Of a stretch of DNA of 64,000 nucleotides, positions 1-9,483 are shown piece by piece. The stretch lies in NCBI GenBank assembly GCA_947494805.1, contig CANLWK010000002.1:744001-808000 (forward strand). The letters run 5' to 3'. How positions within the stretch are numbered: the stretch's first letter is position 1; every line of letters starts with the position of its first letter. Below the pieces are notes generated by a model. That model did no database searches and had not been told where the DNA came from. It saw only the letters and a list, made by a program, of their open reading frames with translations. The DNA comes from an uncultured Croceitalea sp. GTDB lineage: Bacteria; Bacteroidota; Bacteroidia; Flavobacteriales; Flavobacteriaceae. The translations under genes and the position numbers were made by a program.

Positions 1-1423
1 AATGTGACTCTGAATCAATGTCTTTGCAAGCCGCTACGTAAGCGTCTTTTACATCGCTATCAGCACTTCGCACTTTATTCGCAAAACTCAGCAGACTTGC
101 GCTCTTATGATAATCAGAATTTATGCCAGAGGTCGCTGCCAAAACTTGCTTTAATTGATTGTTGCTTAGGTTTTCTCTTGATAAAGCATTAAAAACTTCA
201 GCTTTATGATGATCTGAATCAATACCTTTTATGGCCGAAAGATATGCCGAAAAACTAGCTGAGCTCAACGCATTGTACTGAACTACTTTTTTCAAGACAG
301 TTGCTTTATGATTGTCAGACGACATATTGTCTTCCAATACGTTCAACAATCTGGATAAAGAGGCGTCATCAATTTCGTTGCGCAATAGGTCATTGAAAAC
401 ACTGGCTATATGATGGTCTGAATCCATATTACTAACTGATGTCAGTAGGGTATTATAGACCCCAGTACTCAATCCGTCTGAATTCAAGGCCTTTTTAAGA
501 ACAGATGCCTTATGATGGTCTGAATCTATTTCTCTCGTCGTATTCACCAATAGCTTTAGATTGGTTGGGTTCAACGTTCGTCTTGAGAGTACGGTCTGTA
601 ACACGCTAGCTTTGTGATGGTCCGAATCAATATCTTGGGCTATCATAAACAAAGCCTTCATTTGGGTATCGGTAATGTTACCATCATTGATCGATTTTTT
701 TAGTACATCGGCCTTGTGATGATCAGAGTCAATACTGCCCGCGGTTTTTATATAGGCCGACGTGGTCGCTTCATTCCGTAAAAAGACTTTGGTGTTCTGC
801 TTCAAGATATCGGCCTTATGATGATCGGAGTCAATATCGTCGATTTCATTCAATACCGAAAGATAATCCGCGTCCTTTAAATCTTTCTCTAGCAATAACT
901 TAATATACCTTGCCTTGACATGGTTGCTGGTAATCTTATCGACCTCCTTGAGCACTTTATATGAACCACCTTCTTTGTACAAACGGTTTACCCGTTTCTC
1001 TGACCCCAAAGTCGTGGAGCGAACCACTTCCAATAGAATCTCTGAAAGCCATTTTTTGCCCTCTGCATCAAAGCTTTTTTGAGAACTGCCTACATAGTAC
1101 TTTTTAATCAAACCACCTGAATTGTTGGGTTCGATATAGATGCGACGTCGGTTACCAAAGGCTGATTTTTTGATTTCCATATAGCCGCCTCTTGATATGG
1201 CCTCAACATCAGTATCGTCATCAGACAAGGTAATATCACCCTTGTACTCAATGGAAAAATTGTTACCCAGTCCATTCTTGATTGAAATGGTGGTTTTACC
1301 TTTATTATTAATGCTAATTGATGTACTTCTACTTTGGGCAGATGATGGGTCTGCATTCAAAACCAAAAATAAAATGATGATCTTTAGTAGTAATGCTGCG
1401 ATGAGTTTTGATAATTGATTCAT
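1..1423 (-). CDS. Secreted tandem-repeat protein (34-residue DSDHHKA repeat), 3' end outside window
   Basis: Open from an ATG at 1423 leftward without a stop, so about 474 residues are visible and the C terminus lies beyond base 1. Residues 1 to about 30 look like a signal peptide (NQLSKLIAALLLK then a hydrophobic stretch ending near SSAQS). Residues 35 to 100 form a beta-rich segment of the kind seen in DUF4097-like stalks. From about residue 190 a repeat of 33 to 34 residues runs to the window edge, at least nine units, each with the core IDSDHHKA followed by VL and then a second helix. The pattern suggests a HEAT-like alpha-alpha solenoid; the function is unknown to me. Spacing to the DUF1080 gene is 169 bp, so co-transcription is uncertain. 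The reading frame is certain, the fold is inference. Confidence 0.8.
   Translation of the reverse strand, partial: MNQLSKLIAALLLKIIILFLVLNADPSSAQSRSTSISINNKGKTTISIKNGLGNNFSIEYKGDITLSDDDTDVEAISRGGYMEIKKSAFGNRRRIYIEPNNSGGLIKKYYVGSSQKSFDAEGKKWLSEILLEVVRSTTLGSEKRVNRLYKEGGSYKVLKEVDKITSNHVKARYIKLLLEKDLKDADYLSVLNEIDDIDSDHHKADILKQNTKVFLRNEATTSAYIKTAGSIDSDHHKADVLKKSINDGNITDTQMKALFMIAQDIDSDHHKASVLQTVLSRRTLNPTNLKLLVNTTREIDSDHHKASVLKKALNSDGLSTGVYNTLLTSVSNMDSDHHIASVFNDLLRNEIDDASLSRLLNVLEDNMSSDNHKATVLKKVVQYNALSSASFSAYLSAIKGIDSDHHKAEVFNALSRENLSNNQLKQVLAATSGINSDYHKSASLLSFANKVRSADSDVKDAYVAACKDIDSESH
100..840 (-). repeat. Coding tandem repeat, period 102 bp (34 codons)
   Basis: On the plus strand the motif TGATGRTCNGARTC recurs with its first base at 207, 309 (diverged), 411, 513, 615, 717 and 819, exactly 102 bp apart; a further diverged unit lies 99 bp away near 108 and another near 50. 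On the minus strand each encodes D-S-D-H-H-K-A. Only the DSDHHKA core is strongly conserved at DNA level; the rest of each unit has diverged in base but keeps hydrophobic spacing, so selection on protein structure is more likely than recent DNA expansion. Confidence 0.85.
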
Positions 1424-1592
1424 GATTGTTCGTTTTTTGATTGATTTCTAAACTCCTTTTAAAAAGTGATGAATTGATTGATTGTTTTGATTGACAGGAC
1501 AAATATGCGAGGTATTAAGGCATTCAGAAAGCGCAATGTCATGAAATGGACAATCAATGTCATGAATTGTACATCCCTCAAATTTATAGGAC

Positions 1593-2285
1593 CTAAAGGG
1601 GTAGCAGCACTATATCTTTAAACGCCACTTCAGAGCCTTCCGCCTGAATGGCGATTTGTCCTTGTGAAACCGTTGCGTTATAACCATCGTTGACTAAATC
1701 GTTATTGACCCAAACTTTTATGGTATTGCCTTTGCATTCAACACTCAACGAATTCCAATCTCCCAATGGATGCTCAGAGGTATCGGTTAAATTGATGATA
1801 CGACGTAGTTTGCCTTCGGTAATGCCCCATTCAGATTTAGGCCCCCTTCGTTCTTCCATATCGGCGACAGTGATATCTTCGACAATGCACCAAAAATCCC
1901 CGGCGTTTTCATGCATGAGCTGCACTTCAATTGACTTGGGAAACATTTTATAGAGTGCCCTTGGCGTAGATGCGTGCACCAAAACACCACAATTTCCGGG
2001 TTCTCCTACAAAGCGATACTGCAAGCTTAATCTATAATTGCCATAACTACTGTCCGTTATCAGGTGACCCTGGGGCGTACCTAAGCTTATCAGATTTCCA
2101 TTGCGAACCACAAAAGGGTTTATAGCATTTGGAACCGAATCCAATAGTGGTACATCTACATGCCAACCGTTCAAGTCTTGACCATTGAAGAGCTTTATCT
2201 CTTTTTGTGAACATGACACCAGGCTTAGTACCACAATGTTTAAAACTGCGCAAAACAGCAAATGTAAAGGCGATGTAGATTTCAT
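1593..2285 (-). CDS. DUF1080 (3-keto-disaccharide hydrolase-like) lipoprotein
   Basis: 230 residues. A lipoprotein signal peptide ends in LVSC with the acylated Cys at residue 25, so the protein is anchored in the envelope. KLFNGQDLNGWHV at about 31 to 43 is the standard opening of DUF1080, a concanavalin-like beta-sandwich family; members act on 3-keto-glycosides or bind glycans. The later block with VHASTPRALYK and EVQLMHENAGD corresponds to the ligand face of the domain. The length is that of a single domain. A second, longer DUF1080 protein lies at 23634..24557. The substrate cannot be read from sequence. Confidence 0.85.
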   Translation of the reverse strand: MKSTSPLHLLFCAVLNIVVLSLVSCSQKEIKLFNGQDLNGWHVDVPLLDSVPNAINPFVVRNGNLISLGTPQGHLITDSSYGNYRLSLQYRFVGEPGNCGVLVHASTPRALYKMFPKSIEVQLMHENAGDFWCIVEDITVADMEERRGPKSEWGITEGKLRRIINLTDTSEHPLGDWNSLSVECKGNTIKVWVNNDLVNDGYNATVSQGQIAIQAEGSEVAFKDIVLLPL

Positions 2286-2328
2286 GAATTACCTAGGTTT
2301 TAGTTCGCTTTGATTACTAAATTAAGAT

Positions 2329-2360
2329 TTTATGTTCTTGTAGCACAATCATTACTTTTG
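2329..2360 (+). promoter_or_regulatory. Candidate promoter of the rluE-like gene
   Basis: TACTTTTG at 2353..2360 matches the Bacteroidota -7 element TAnnTTTG exactly, with TTTA 20 bp upstream in the -33 position. The -7 box ends only five bases before the ATG at 2366, so the transcript may start at or next to the start codon (leaderless). Pattern match only. Confidence 0.45.
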
Positions 2361-2365
2361 TCCGT

Positions 2366-2962
2366 ATGTCAACACCACATCGACATTTTGCACTATATAA
2401 GCCTTTTGGCATTTTGAGTCAATTAGCTTCAAATGATGAAAGGCAAAATCGTAAAAAGAGATTTCTGACCGAATTGGCAAAATTTCCTGAACATACCATG
2501 CCCATTGGACGTTTAGATGAAAAGTCTGAAGGATTATTGTTATTGACCACAGATGGAAAACTTAGTGATATGGTAAATAGAAGTGGAATAGAAAAAGAAT
2601 ATTACGCACAGCTTGATGGACAAATTACTTCAGAAGCTATCAAAAAGCTGCAAGCTGGTGTTGAAATAGGGATTTTTGGAAAAAAGTATGTGACCAAGAC
2701 ATGTTCTGCCAAAGTTGTAGCTGACGTGCCTGAATTTGCCAATGCCAACACGCGCATTCGTTTGAATGCACATCGTGAAAATTCATGGGTTCGCATTGTT
2801 TTGACCGAAGGGAAATTTCGTCAAATACGAAAAATGACTGCAGCAGTCGGGTATCCAACATTACGTTTGGTCCGTACCCGTATTGGTGCAGTTAAATTGG
2901 GCAATATGCATGTTGGGGACCTTCGAGAAATTGATTCAGAGGGTATTGGCCTCAACGTTTGA
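2366..2962 (+). CDS. rluE: 23S rRNA pseudouridine synthase, RluE/RsuA family
   Basis: 198 residues, cytoplasmic. The RsuA-family catalytic block GRLDEKSEGLLLLTTDG spans residues 48 to 64 with the catalytic Asp51. The C-terminal RQIRKMTAAVGYPTLRLVR block (about 151 to 169) is the second family signature. There is no S4 domain, as in RluE/RluF-type short enzymes, and the N terminus starts directly with HFALYKPFG. Expected reaction: conversion of a uridine near position 2457 of 23S rRNA to pseudouridine; family membership is clear, the exact target base is inferred. The 3' end overlaps the convergent EamA gene by 11 bp. Confidence 0.88.
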   Translation: MSTPHRHFALYKPFGILSQLASNDERQNRKKRFLTELAKFPEHTMPIGRLDEKSEGLLLLTTDGKLSDMVNRSGIEKEYYAQLDGQITSEAIKKLQAGVEIGIFGKKYVTKTCSAKVVADVPEFANANTRIRLNAHRENSWVRIVLTEGKFRQIRKMTAAVGYPTLRLVRTRIGAVKLGNMHVGDLREIDSEGIGLNV

Positions 2963-3872
2963 AGCGCCTAAAAAGCAACAGTTTCTTTTTAGTATTAATA
3001 AAGTAGACTCCAGTCAGTAAGATAACGGCGGCTACTCCCGATTGTAAGGTAATCTCTTCATCTAAAAAATACCATCCCAAAAGTAAAGCCACGATAGGGT
3101 TCACATAGGTTGACGTCGCCACTTTTTCTGGCGAAACAGATTTCAACAAATAATTGAACGAAGTAAATGCCAAGATACTACCAAATAGTACCAACAATAA
3201 CATCACCGCTTGTGTTTTAAAACTCCAACCTAAAGGATTGCTCCAAGTTTCCCTGAACAACAGGCTCATCACCATTAAAAGAATACCACCGGAAAGCATT
3301 TGGTAACCTGTATTCACAAAGTAGTTTTTGGGCAAATCAGCTTTTGCAACAAAAAGACTTCCGTACCCCCAGCTTAACATACAAACAAAGATCATGAGCA
3401 TGCCCCAAACGGCATTCTCTTGACTGAGCAATTGTTTTTGTCCAACCAGTAAATAGATTCCAACCATTCCCAAAACCACTCCTATCATGGACATGGGTTG
3501 TATTTTTTTACCCTGTAGTATCCACATCATCAGCAAGATGACCAAAGGTTGGGCCGATATTTCTAACGCCGCAAAACCAGAATCAACATATTTCAGTGCC
3601 CATACGGCCAATCCATTGCCAAGTGATAGAAACAAAAAACCGACAAAAGCGGTATTCAAAAGTTGCTGTTTTGTAATTGCCAACGACTTACCCAATACTA
3701 TGGCAATCAGAAAAATAATAATGCCCGCCGTAAAAAAACGAACCCCGGCCAACATAAATGGCGGCAACTCGGTCACCGCAATCTTATTCCACAAATACGT
3801 AGACCCCCAAATCACATAAATCGCGAAAAAAGCGGCAACCAACAAAACCGTATTTTTACCTTGGTTTTCCAT
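2952..3872 (-). CDS. EamA/DMT-family permease
   Basis: 306 residues with about ten hydrophobic segments forming two repeated EamA halves: the first opens with VAAFFAIYVIWGSTYLWNK (residues 11 to 29), the second around GMLMIFVCMLSWGYGSLF (about 156 to 173), ending in the typical SPEKVATSTYVNPIVALLLGW block. Inner-membrane drug/metabolite transporter of the 10-TMS DMT type; members export amino acids, nucleosides or other metabolites. The substrate is not predictable. The 77-bp gap to the MscS gene holds divergent promoters. The C terminus is basic (KKKLLLFRRFKR), consistent with the positive-inside rule. Confidence 0.9.
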   Translation of the reverse strand: MENQGKNTVLLVAAFFAIYVIWGSTYLWNKIAVTELPPFMLAGVRFFTAGIIIFLIAIVLGKSLAITKQQLLNTAFVGFLFLSLGNGLAVWALKYVDSGFAALEISAQPLVILLMMWILQGKKIQPMSMIGVVLGMVGIYLLVGQKQLLSQENAVWGMLMIFVCMLSWGYGSLFVAKADLPKNYFVNTGYQMLSGGILLMVMSLLFRETWSNPLGWSFKTQAVMLLLVLFGSILAFTSFNYLLKSVSPEKVATSTYVNPIVALLLGWYFLDEEITLQSGVAAVILLTGVYFINTKKKLLLFRRFKR

Positions 3873-3949
3873 GTCAACAATATTACGACAATTTGGCTCA
3901 TTTGTTACTTTGGCAACCTTGTTGATTTACATCTTTTAAAACCAAGCAT

Positions 3950-5194
3950 ATGGCAGAAAATACATGGGGGCACGCACTATACAAACTATTATTGCAAGCC
4001 GGAGTCTCAGATACCTATGCCAGTTACATCAACGTAATTGTCATGTTGATTTTAGTATTGTTTTTGGTCTTAATAGTCGATTACGTCATTTGGAAAATCA
4101 TTCGTTTTCTATCCTTCCGTTTGGCCAAACGTACAAGGACAAATTTTGATAATTTAGCTGTCACCAATCGACTACCACGTTTTTTGGCACATATCTTTCC
4201 GCTTTTACTGGCGTTTGAATTGATGCCCATTGTTTTTTATGACTTTGATTATGCAGAGAATGTCGCCTTGAGAGTGCTTCAAATTCTTGCCGTGTTTTTG
4301 ATTTTACGAATTACTCGAAGCCTTTTTCAGACCATAAACGACTATCTAAAAACCTTACCGCGTTTTAAGGATAAGCCCATAGACAGCTATATTCAAGTTT
4401 TCATGATTTTTGCTTGGGCCACAGGAATCATGGCTATTTTGGCCATTATTACCGGTACAGATATCTGGAAGTTCTTGACCGGCCTAGGAGCCGCTTCGGC
4501 AGTGTTATTATTGATTTTTAGGGATACTATACTCGGCTTTGTGGCCAGCATCCAGGTCAGTATCAATGACATGGTACGAATCGGTGATTGGATAACCTTT
4601 GAGAAATATGGTGCTGATGGCGATGTTATTGAAATTAATCTTGCCACTGTCAAAGTACAGAACTTTGACAAGACAATTACCACCATCCCAACCTACGCAT
4701 TGATTTCAGATAGTTTTAAAAACTGGCGGGGTATGCAATCTTCTGGAGGTAGACGTATCAAGCGCGCCGTCATCATCAAACAACAAAGCATTCAGTTTTT
4801 AACAGATGAGGCCGTGGACCAACTAAAAGAAATTACATTGATTTCGGATTATTTAAAAGACAGACAATCAAAGATCAAAAAGGATAATGATCAAAACAAT
4901 ATTGATAAGACATTGTTGCTCAATGGTAGAAATCTAACAAACCTTGGAGTTTTTAGAAAGTACATTGAATCGTATCTGGCCGACCATAGTGCCATCAATA
5001 CCGAAATGACACTGATGACCCGTCAATTGGCTCCCACTGCACAAGGTATTCCCCTAGAAGTATATGCATTTAGCAGTGACAAAAGATGGCAAAACTACGA
5101 GTATATCATGGCCGATATTTTTGACCATATACTCGCAGCTGTGCCATATTTTGACTTAGAGGTATTTGAGCTACCTACAAGTTTGAAAGATTAA
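3950..5194 (+). CDS. Mechanosensitive channel, MscS family (YbdG-like)
   Basis: 414 residues. Four or five N-terminal transmembrane helices (about 25 to 175) precede the conserved MscS pore/beta block, seen as FLTGLGAASAVLLLIFRDTILGF at about 178 to 200. GDWITFEKYGADGDVIEINLATVKVQNFDKTI forms the beta domain, with TIPTYALISDSFKNW behind it. The GRRIKRAV segment and the insert after it resemble E. coli YbdG (miniconductance type) more than MscS itself, and the length agrees. Inner-membrane osmotic release valve. The stop codon overlaps the end of the convergent BNR gene by 4 bp. Confidence 0.9.
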   Translation: MAENTWGHALYKLLLQAGVSDTYASYINVIVMLILVLFLVLIVDYVIWKIIRFLSFRLAKRTRTNFDNLAVTNRLPRFLAHIFPLLLAFELMPIVFYDFDYAENVALRVLQILAVFLILRITRSLFQTINDYLKTLPRFKDKPIDSYIQVFMIFAWATGIMAILAIITGTDIWKFLTGLGAASAVLLLIFRDTILGFVASIQVSINDMVRIGDWITFEKYGADGDVIEINLATVKVQNFDKTITTIPTYALISDSFKNWRGMQSSGGRRIKRAVIIKQQSIQFLTDEAVDQLKEITLISDYLKDRQSKIKKDNDQNNIDKTLLLNGRNLTNLGVFRKYIESYLADHSAINTEMTLMTRQLAPTAQGIPLEVYAFSSDKRWQNYEYIMADIFDHILAAVPYFDLEVFELPTSLKD

Positions 5195-8100
5195 TCATTT
5201 AAAAGTCCCTGACCTTCAATCCATGGTGCTCCAGCTGTTTTCAATTCAGCGGCCAGACCTGGTATTGTGGTCTTTACCAAATTGTTCAAATCGGTCTTCA
5301 ATGTCTTTAACTGTTGTTTGGCCCTAGCAAACGCCTTCTTATGATTGCCCGTAGGCCCATAGGTGTTACTTAGTGCAACATAACCGACAAATGCTCCGTC
5401 ACCTGGAGAAAGTGCCGTACGCTCCCCTACTTCATTTTTAGCTGGATTACCGTTCATGATAGCATCAAAACGTTGTACGCTTTTTTGAGCCGCACTGATC
5501 CTGTTGAACAATTCAACAGTAGGCTTTTTGGCTTGTTGATATGCCCTTTTCATGGCGTTCAATTGCTTTTCAGCTTTTTCAATGGTCGTACTTGTTGCCA
5601 TCAGGTCCTGCTGGAAGTTTTGGAAATCTTCCCTAAACGAATCAATTTCACTGATTGGTTTACTAGGTAGTGCCCCTTCATGCATTTTTTTCACTTCAAA
5701 GCTTTTTGCGGCTGCCAGTTCTCTTAACATACCATCTTTGTTTTGGTACAAGGTAACGGAATATCTACCTGGAGTCGCTAGATAGGGCGAACCAAAAAAC
5801 TCATCATCTGGATCTGGAGTAGGTGCTTTTAAAGGGACACCTGAACGGTCTGCATAGGTCAAATTCCAAGCGACTCTATTAAATCCTTTTTTATTACTGC
5901 CCTTAACGGTATTGACCAGATTTCCGTTTGCGTCTTTGATCAGTAGTAAAAGTTCTGGTTTCTCTTGGTTTTTCTCATCGGCTAAGGCATCCCATCCCGG
6001 AAACGGAATAGCCGCCTTTTGTTTTGTCAAGTCCTTTTCCTTCTTTGTACGTATATCCTTTAAGGATTCCATTTTACTTGGAAGATAATAGGTAAAAACA
6101 GCTCCATAGTCCGGGTTTTTGGCTTTGTATGTATTATTACCCTGTCCGTAGATTTCATCCTTTTGAATATACCAATAGGCCGGTTTAGTGTCGAATAACT
6201 GAACTTCGCCAGCTTTTGTGGCATCGTAGTCCCGTAACGGTGCTATATTATCCAATACAAAAAATCCACGACCAAAAGAAGCTCCCACTAAATCATCTTC
6301 CCGTCTTTGAATGGTAACATCACGAAATGATATGGTTGGTAGCCCCCCTTTGAGCTGTGTCCAGCTACTACCGCCATTTGTAGTGAAATAAACACCGTAT
6401 TCAGTGGCTGCAAATAATAGGCTCTTCTTTTTATGATCTTGTACAACACGCCATGTAATCAACTGTTTTGGAAGGTTGCCATTGATAAAGTTCCATGTAT
6501 TCCCTTTATCTGTACTTTTCAAAAGAAAAGGTCTATAGTCACCTTCTTTATGGTTGTCCAATACCAAGTACACGGTACCCGCATCATATAGATCGGCACG
6601 GACGTCGTTTACAAAAGCACGTTCTGGAACGCCCTTTATGTTTCCCAGACTGACTTTCCTCCAATTAGCACCACCATCTTCAGAAACCTGTAAGATACCA
6701 TCGTCGGTACCTGCGTACAACAATCCTTCTTGTATTGGAGATTCTGCCAAAGAGGTAATCGTATTATAAACACTCATTGCACCAACATCCCAGGGGTTGT
6801 CCCAACTTTGTTGTTTCCCAAGGATGGGCAAATTAAAGCGTTCTTCGTTTCGAGTTAAATCTCCAGAAATAGCTGTCCAATCATCGCCTCTATTTTCAGA
6901 CTTCCAAACTCGATAAGAAGCAAAGTACAAACGTGTGGGATTGTGCGAACTTACCAAAATTGGGGCATCCCAATTAAAACGTTCATGTGGGTCGCCATCA
7001 GCGGGCTGTGGTTGCACAAATACGGTCTCGCCAGTGGTCTGATCAATACGCCATAACCAACCCTGTTGAAACTCACCATAGGTAATATCAGGATTGCCAG
7101 GTTCCGTGGCCGATTGATGTCCATCGGCCCCAAGGGTGATCCACCAGTCTTGGTTTAAGATTCCATCCGCTCGAATCGTCCGTGACGGCCCACCGTGGCT
7201 ACCGTTGTCTTGTGTGCCACCATAAATATTGTAGAAGGGTTTACTGTCATCGACAGCCACCTTATAATATTGTGTTACTGGCAGATTATTGAAATAACGC
7301 CATGTTTTTGTGCGGTCGTAGGATTCATAAAGCCCACCATCCGTGCCGAAAAGAACATAATTTGGGTCGCTTTCTTTAAAAGCGACCGCATGACTGTCCA
7401 CATGCTTTTTATCTTCGTTTAAAAAAGTGAATGTTTTGCCGTGATCATTTGATTCTTGGCTATAATTGCTCATCAAATACAATTTGCCCTCTTGGTGGGG
7501 CGACGCATAGATTTCTTGGTAGTAATGCGGACCTGTACCACCACCAACGGCATCGGACTGTTTCATCCAAGAAGCGCCTCCGTTGGCAGACATGTATACG
7601 CCTCCTTTTTTACGGTCCAATTCAATAGCCGCGTATAGGGTTTGGTTGTCAAACGGAGATATCGCTAGCCCGATTTTTCCCATATTTGATTTTGGAAGCC
7701 CCGTTTTTAATTGGTTCCAGGTTTTTCCGCCATCAGTAGATTTGTGTAGGCCCGAACCAGGACCACCACCCATATAGGCCGCAACAGTACGGTGCCTGTC
7801 CCAAGTAGCGGCATACAATGTATTCGGATTCTCAAAATCCATTACAATATCGGTAACCCCTGTCCAATCGTCATTTCCTAAAGTCCGTGACCATGTATTT
7901 CCACCGTCCTCCGAACGGTAAAAACCACGCTCACCACCTTTGCTCCACAATGGCCCTTGAGAAGCCACATATATTATATTTGAATTTTCAGGATGAACGA
8001 TAATCTTAGAAAGATGTTCAGACTTTTTAAGGCCCATATTTTTCCAAGTCTTTCCTGCATCATGACTAACGTAGATACCATCGCCAAAACCAAGGTGTCG

Positions 8101-8460
8101 ACCTCCGACATTTTCGCCTGTGCCCACCCAAACCGTACTTGGATTATTCGGGTCAATGGTCACACAACCAATAGAGTAGCTGGTCTGGGCATCAAAAATA
8201 GGCTTGAACGTAGTTCCGGCATTAACCGTTTTCCAAACACCGCCCGAGCCTACCGCTACATACCAAACACTTTCATTTTTTGGATGGATGGCAATATCGG
8301 CGATACGGCCAGAAGTTAAAGCGGGACCCAAATTTCGAAATTCAAGTCCTTTGTAAATGTCATCTTTTGATTTTTCTTGTGCTTTGGCACCAATGGCAAG
8401 ACCAAGGCAAAACAGCATGCATAGCAAGCGTTGTAATAGCATTTTCATTGTAGTTTTCAT
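5191..8460 (-). CDS. Large secreted BNR/Asp-box (sortilin-like) beta-propeller protein
   Basis: 1089 residues with a Sec signal peptide ending near AIGAKAQ. The mature protein begins GLEFRNLGPALTSGRIADIA, the usual opening of this Bacteroidota family. At least eight Asp-box motifs (SxDxGxTW) are visible, for example SHDAGKTW, SEDGGNTW, STDGGKTW, SENRGDDW, SEDGGANW and STDKGNTW, spread over residues 60 to 700, suggesting two propellers. The last 250 residues carry an Fn3-like strand region and a helical tail rich in Lys and Gln. Often labelled glycosyl hydrolase, but I see no catalytic set that proves this; protein or glycan binding is equally possible. ATG at 8460, 8448 or 8442 are all usable. 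Paralog at 53607..56639. Confidence 0.88.
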   Translation of the reverse strand: MKTTMKMLLQRLLCMLFCLGLAIGAKAQEKSKDDIYKGLEFRNLGPALTSGRIADIAIHPKNESVWYVAVGSGGVWKTVNAGTTFKPIFDAQTSYSIGCVTIDPNNPSTVWVGTGENVGGRHLGFGDGIYVSHDAGKTWKNMGLKKSEHLSKIIVHPENSNIIYVASQGPLWSKGGERGFYRSEDGGNTWSRTLGNDDWTGVTDIVMDFENPNTLYAATWDRHRTVAAYMGGGPGSGLHKSTDGGKTWNQLKTGLPKSNMGKIGLAISPFDNQTLYAAIELDRKKGGVYMSANGGASWMKQSDAVGGGTGPHYYQEIYASPHQEGKLYLMSNYSQESNDHGKTFTFLNEDKKHVDSHAVAFKESDPNYVLFGTDGGLYESYDRTKTWRYFNNLPVTQYYKVAVDDSKPFYNIYGGTQDNGSHGGPSRTIRADGILNQDWWITLGADGHQSATEPGNPDITYGEFQQGWLWRIDQTTGETVFVQPQPADGDPHERFNWDAPILVSSHNPTRLYFASYRVWKSENRGDDWTAISGDLTRNEERFNLPILGKQQSWDNPWDVGAMSVYNTITSLAESPIQEGLLYAGTDDGILQVSEDGGANWRKVSLGNIKGVPERAFVNDVRADLYDAGTVYLVLDNHKEGDYRPFLLKSTDKGNTWNFINGNLPKQLITWRVVQDHKKKSLLFAATEYGVYFTTNGGSSWTQLKGGLPTISFRDVTIQRREDDLVGASFGRGFFVLDNIAPLRDYDATKAGEVQLFDTKPAYWYIQKDEIYGQGNNTYKAKNPDYGAVFTYYLPSKMESLKDIRTKKEKDLTKQKAAIPFPGWDALADEKNQEKPELLLLIKDANGNLVNTVKGSNKKGFNRVAWNLTYADRSGVPLKAPTPDPDDEFFGSPYLATPGRYSVTLYQNKDGMLRELAAAKSFEVKKMHEGALPSKPISEIDSFREDFQNFQQDLMATSTTIEKAEKQLNAMKRAYQQAKKPTVELFNRISAAQKSVQRFDAIMNGNPAKNEVGERTALSPGDGAFVGYVALSNTYGPTGNHKKAFARAKQQLKTLKTDLNNLVKTTIPGLAAELKTAGAPWIEGQGLLND

Positions 8461-8530
8461 TTTGATTAATCAGTAAGGTAAGTTACTCAAAATGTTCAAC
8501 TAAATACTACGGAATTGTGGCTAAATGCAT

Positions 8531-8556
8531 AAAAAAAGCCCCGTATCACGAGGCTT
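8531..8556 (-). terminator. Rho-independent terminator after the lipoprotein gene
   Basis: On the minus strand AAGCC-CGT pairs with ACG-GGCTT around a short loop and is followed by a run of seven T. It lies 24 bp past the stop of the 8580..9341 gene and separates it from the large BNR gene. Confidence 0.75.
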
Positions 8557-8579
8557 CCATTCTAAACTTAAAGGCTCGT

Positions 8580-9341
8580 CTACAAGGTGATTTCTTCTAT
8601 CGCTCCATTGGGGTACGTTACTGTGGCCTTATCATCACAAGTACCATCGCCAAAATCAACATCAACTTGCAATCCATTCTTGCCAATTTGCATTGAACCC
8701 ATTGTCCAATACTCGCAAATCAAGCTTCTAGAAACGTCTCCTGAAACCGTGTACGTATCACCGTCAACCATAACGGTCCAGTTTCCTGATAGGTTCCAAA
8801 GTGTATCTTGGCCATCTTCAAAAACAAACTCAAAGGTTTTGGCGCCATTTTCTGAAATGGTCTTTCCATCATCGTACTCTACTGAAATATCACTGGTTAT
8901 CGTAAAAGAAATGGCCTCATCCATTTGACCACTGTTTAAAGTGAACGTTCGTGTACCATTTACTTTGATGGTACCCACAAAGAAATCGACAAAAGTTGCA
9001 GTGTAGGTCGTTGTGTTAGCGTCAGTACCATAAACAACGGTAAGTGTACCGTTGATGTTTTCACTTCCATTCAACACACAATTGTTGAAAGTTGCAGTAA
9101 AACCGTTATCAGTGTATTCTGCGGTATAGCACTCATTGGATTTTTGAGTCGCACCCGTAAAATTGTATAACTCTGCTAAAGCAGTATCTACGGCACTGGT
9201 TATTTCGTCCGTATTTAATATTGTTTGTAGTTCGGCTTGACTCAACTCTTGTTCTTGGGCCAGGTTATCTTCTGCATCATCGCTACAAGAAGCAATGAAC
9301 ACTAAACCCATAATCAGCGCTAAAAGACCTAATTTTTTCAT
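8580..9341 (-). CDS. Lipoprotein of unknown function
   Basis: 253 residues. The signal peptide ends in the lipobox IASC with Cys19, followed by an acidic linker (SDDAEDN) that usually marks surface or outer-membrane lipoproteins in Bacteroidota. The rest is Thr/Asn/Asp-rich and beta-stranded with alternating hydrophobic residues (GTLTVVYGTDAN, NGTRTFTLNSGQ), and has a Cys pair (CYTAEY, FNNCVL) plus CEYW and GTCDDK, so disulfides are possible. I do not recognise a named domain. It is followed by a terminator and preceded by a 142-bp gap, so probably a single gene. Confidence 0.75.
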   Translation of the reverse strand: MKKLGLLALIMGLVFIASCSDDAEDNLAQEQELSQAELQTILNTDEITSAVDTALAELYNFTGATQKSNECYTAEYTDNGFTATFNNCVLNGSENINGTLTVVYGTDANTTTYTATFVDFFVGTIKVNGTRTFTLNSGQMDEAISFTITSDISVEYDDGKTISENGAKTFEFVFEDGQDTLWNLSGNWTVMVDGDTYTVSGDVSRSLICEYWTMGSMQIGKNGLQVDVDFGDGTCDDKATVTYPNGAIEEITL

Positions 9342-9483
9342 GATTACTTTACATTATTGATTTGCCATAGCAACGTTGTCGTAAACATTTTAGTGCTGAA
9401 AAAACCTAAAAATCGATGAATAACCTTAAAAATTAACGGCAGATGGTCTTATCAATACAATCATACCTACACCATTATTACTG

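Noticed and set aside
100-840. CRISPR-like regular repeat spacing
   Set aside because: The 102-bp period lies in one long open minus-strand frame and keeps codon phase; repeats are too diverged and the period too long for a CRISPR array.
3487-4037. Plus-strand open frames of 110 and 124 codons
   Set aside because: They lie antisense to the EamA gene and across the promoter gap, with composition typical of shadow frames.
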